From Comamonadaceae bacterium (GTDB lineage Bacteria > Pseudomonadota > Gammaproteobacteria > Burkholderiales > Burkholderiaceae_C): a stretch of 64,000 nt of DNA. Numbering within the stretch: position 1 is the first letter of the stretch; every line of letters begins with the position of its first letter. Below the pieces are notes generated by a model that did no database searches, was not told the DNA's origin, and was given only the letters and a program-made list of their open reading frames with translations. A program made the position numbers and the translations under genes. The stretch is from the NCBI GenBank assembly GCA_947442105.1, contig CANEVH010000001.1, positions 62,001 to 126,000 on the forward strand. Direction: 5' to 3'. This document shows positions 63,697 through 64,000 of this stretch, in pieces.

Positions 63697-63787
63697 ACTT
63701 TCATGACGGTGCGAGGCACCTCTAGCCATGAAAGTCCTTTCACCTTAACTTTCATCAAGGTGCGCAGCGCCGCCAAACATGAAAGTT
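63697..63787. repeat. Two tandem copies of the dispersed palindromic repeat
   Basis: Copy a: ACTTTCATG (63697-63705) with CATGAAAGT (63727-63735). Copy b: AACTTTCAT (63747-63755) with ATGAAAGTT (63779-63787), around GGTGCGCAGCGCC. The flank TTTCCACGTTGATAAA then matches the 5606 copy. They fill the gap before the cytochrome b gene. Confidence 0.75.
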
Positions 63788-63817
63788 TTCCACGTTGATA
63801 AACCGAAAGACCCCTCC

Positions 63818-64000
63818 ATGGCCCTGTCTGACTCCAAAATCCTCGTCTGGGACGCCCCAGTGCGTACCTTCCACTGGCTGCTGGTGTGCAGTTTTTTCGG
63901 CGCCTACCTGAGTGCCGAAAGCGAAACCTGGCGTCTGCTGCATGTCTCTCTGGGCTACACCGTGGGCGGCTTGACCGCCTTTCGGCTGGTCTGGGGCGTG
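63818..64000 (+). CDS. Cytochrome b domain protein, partial (cut by window end)
   Basis: The first 61 residues of a membrane cytochrome b of the Ni,Fe-hydrogenase/b561 type: ILVWDAPVRTFHWLLVCSFF (with the characteristic VWDxPxRxFHW start and its heme His), YLSAESETWRLLHVSLGYTV with a second His, and GGLTAFRLVWGV. It probably receives or delivers electrons to the two cytochromes c just upstream. The frame is still open at the last base. Confidence 0.85.
   Translation, partial: MALSDSKILVWDAPVRTFHWLLVCSFFGAYLSAESETWRLLHVSLGYTVGGLTAFRLVWGV

Overview
The window is a stretch of GC-rich bacterial chromosome from the Burkholderiales, most likely the Comamonadaceae (Rhodoferax/Polaromonas-like). This rests on gene content rather than any computed comparison: a PhaM-type PHA-granule protein, a DUF3717+DUF1289 protein, a 643-residue LivM-LivG fusion, a Calvin-type class II aldolase, and beta-proteobacterial purine and moco genes. 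No rRNA, tRNA, CRISPR array or complete insertion sequence was recognised. The window ends inside a cytochrome b gene.

Layout. 1-5334: type IV pilin followed by two PglL-type O-oligosaccharyltransferases flanking a TfpX/TfpZ pilin accessory protein (a pilin glycosylation cassette). 5335-14386: housekeeping block with moaC, a BepA-like M48 protease, TerC, Nudix, mnmA, pyk and fba, closed by a strong terminator. 14438-23191: accessory island with a type III-like Res protein, a PIN-domain protein, a beta-class DNA methyltransferase, a SWIM zinc-finger protein and a solitary VapD. 23640-28599: compact six-gene operon with a haloalkane dehalogenase-like hydrolase, two related glutathione S-transferase-like proteins and three proteins of unknown function. 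28698-33954: purC, a CnoX-like thioredoxin, purE, purK and a Sua5-type tRNA threonylcarbamoyladenylate synthase.

34050-42666: FIST sensor, PhaM, a TPR membrane protein, a MATE exporter, a frameshifted KirBac-type potassium channel, LysR and TetR regulators and a metallophosphoesterase. 42839-48428: DadA, then a LysR gene divergent from an omega-amino acid transaminase and mmsA, which together look like a beta-alanine catabolic unit. 48610-52301: winged-helix regulator, MASE1-like membrane protein, ABC-F ATPase and a VapBC-type toxin-antitoxin pair. 52332-57298: CaiB/BaiF CoA-transferase with glutaryl-CoA dehydrogenase, a DUF3047 lipoprotein and RadA. 57538-62474: complete branched-chain amino acid ABC transporter (LivK, LivH, LivMG fusion, LivF). 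62656-64000: DUF1924 cytochrome, diheme cytochrome c and the start of a cytochrome b, a small periplasmic electron-transfer cluster.

A family of short palindromic repeats (core ACTTTCAT...GGTGCGCAGC...ATGAAAGT) is scattered between genes, and one copy appears to lie inside a cytochrome reading frame. Two genes (KirBac and the DUF1924 cytochrome) show signs of single-base frameshifts. The best candidate for a less-described system is the Res-PIN-methyltransferase-SWIM module; the dehalogenase-like/GST operon is the second.
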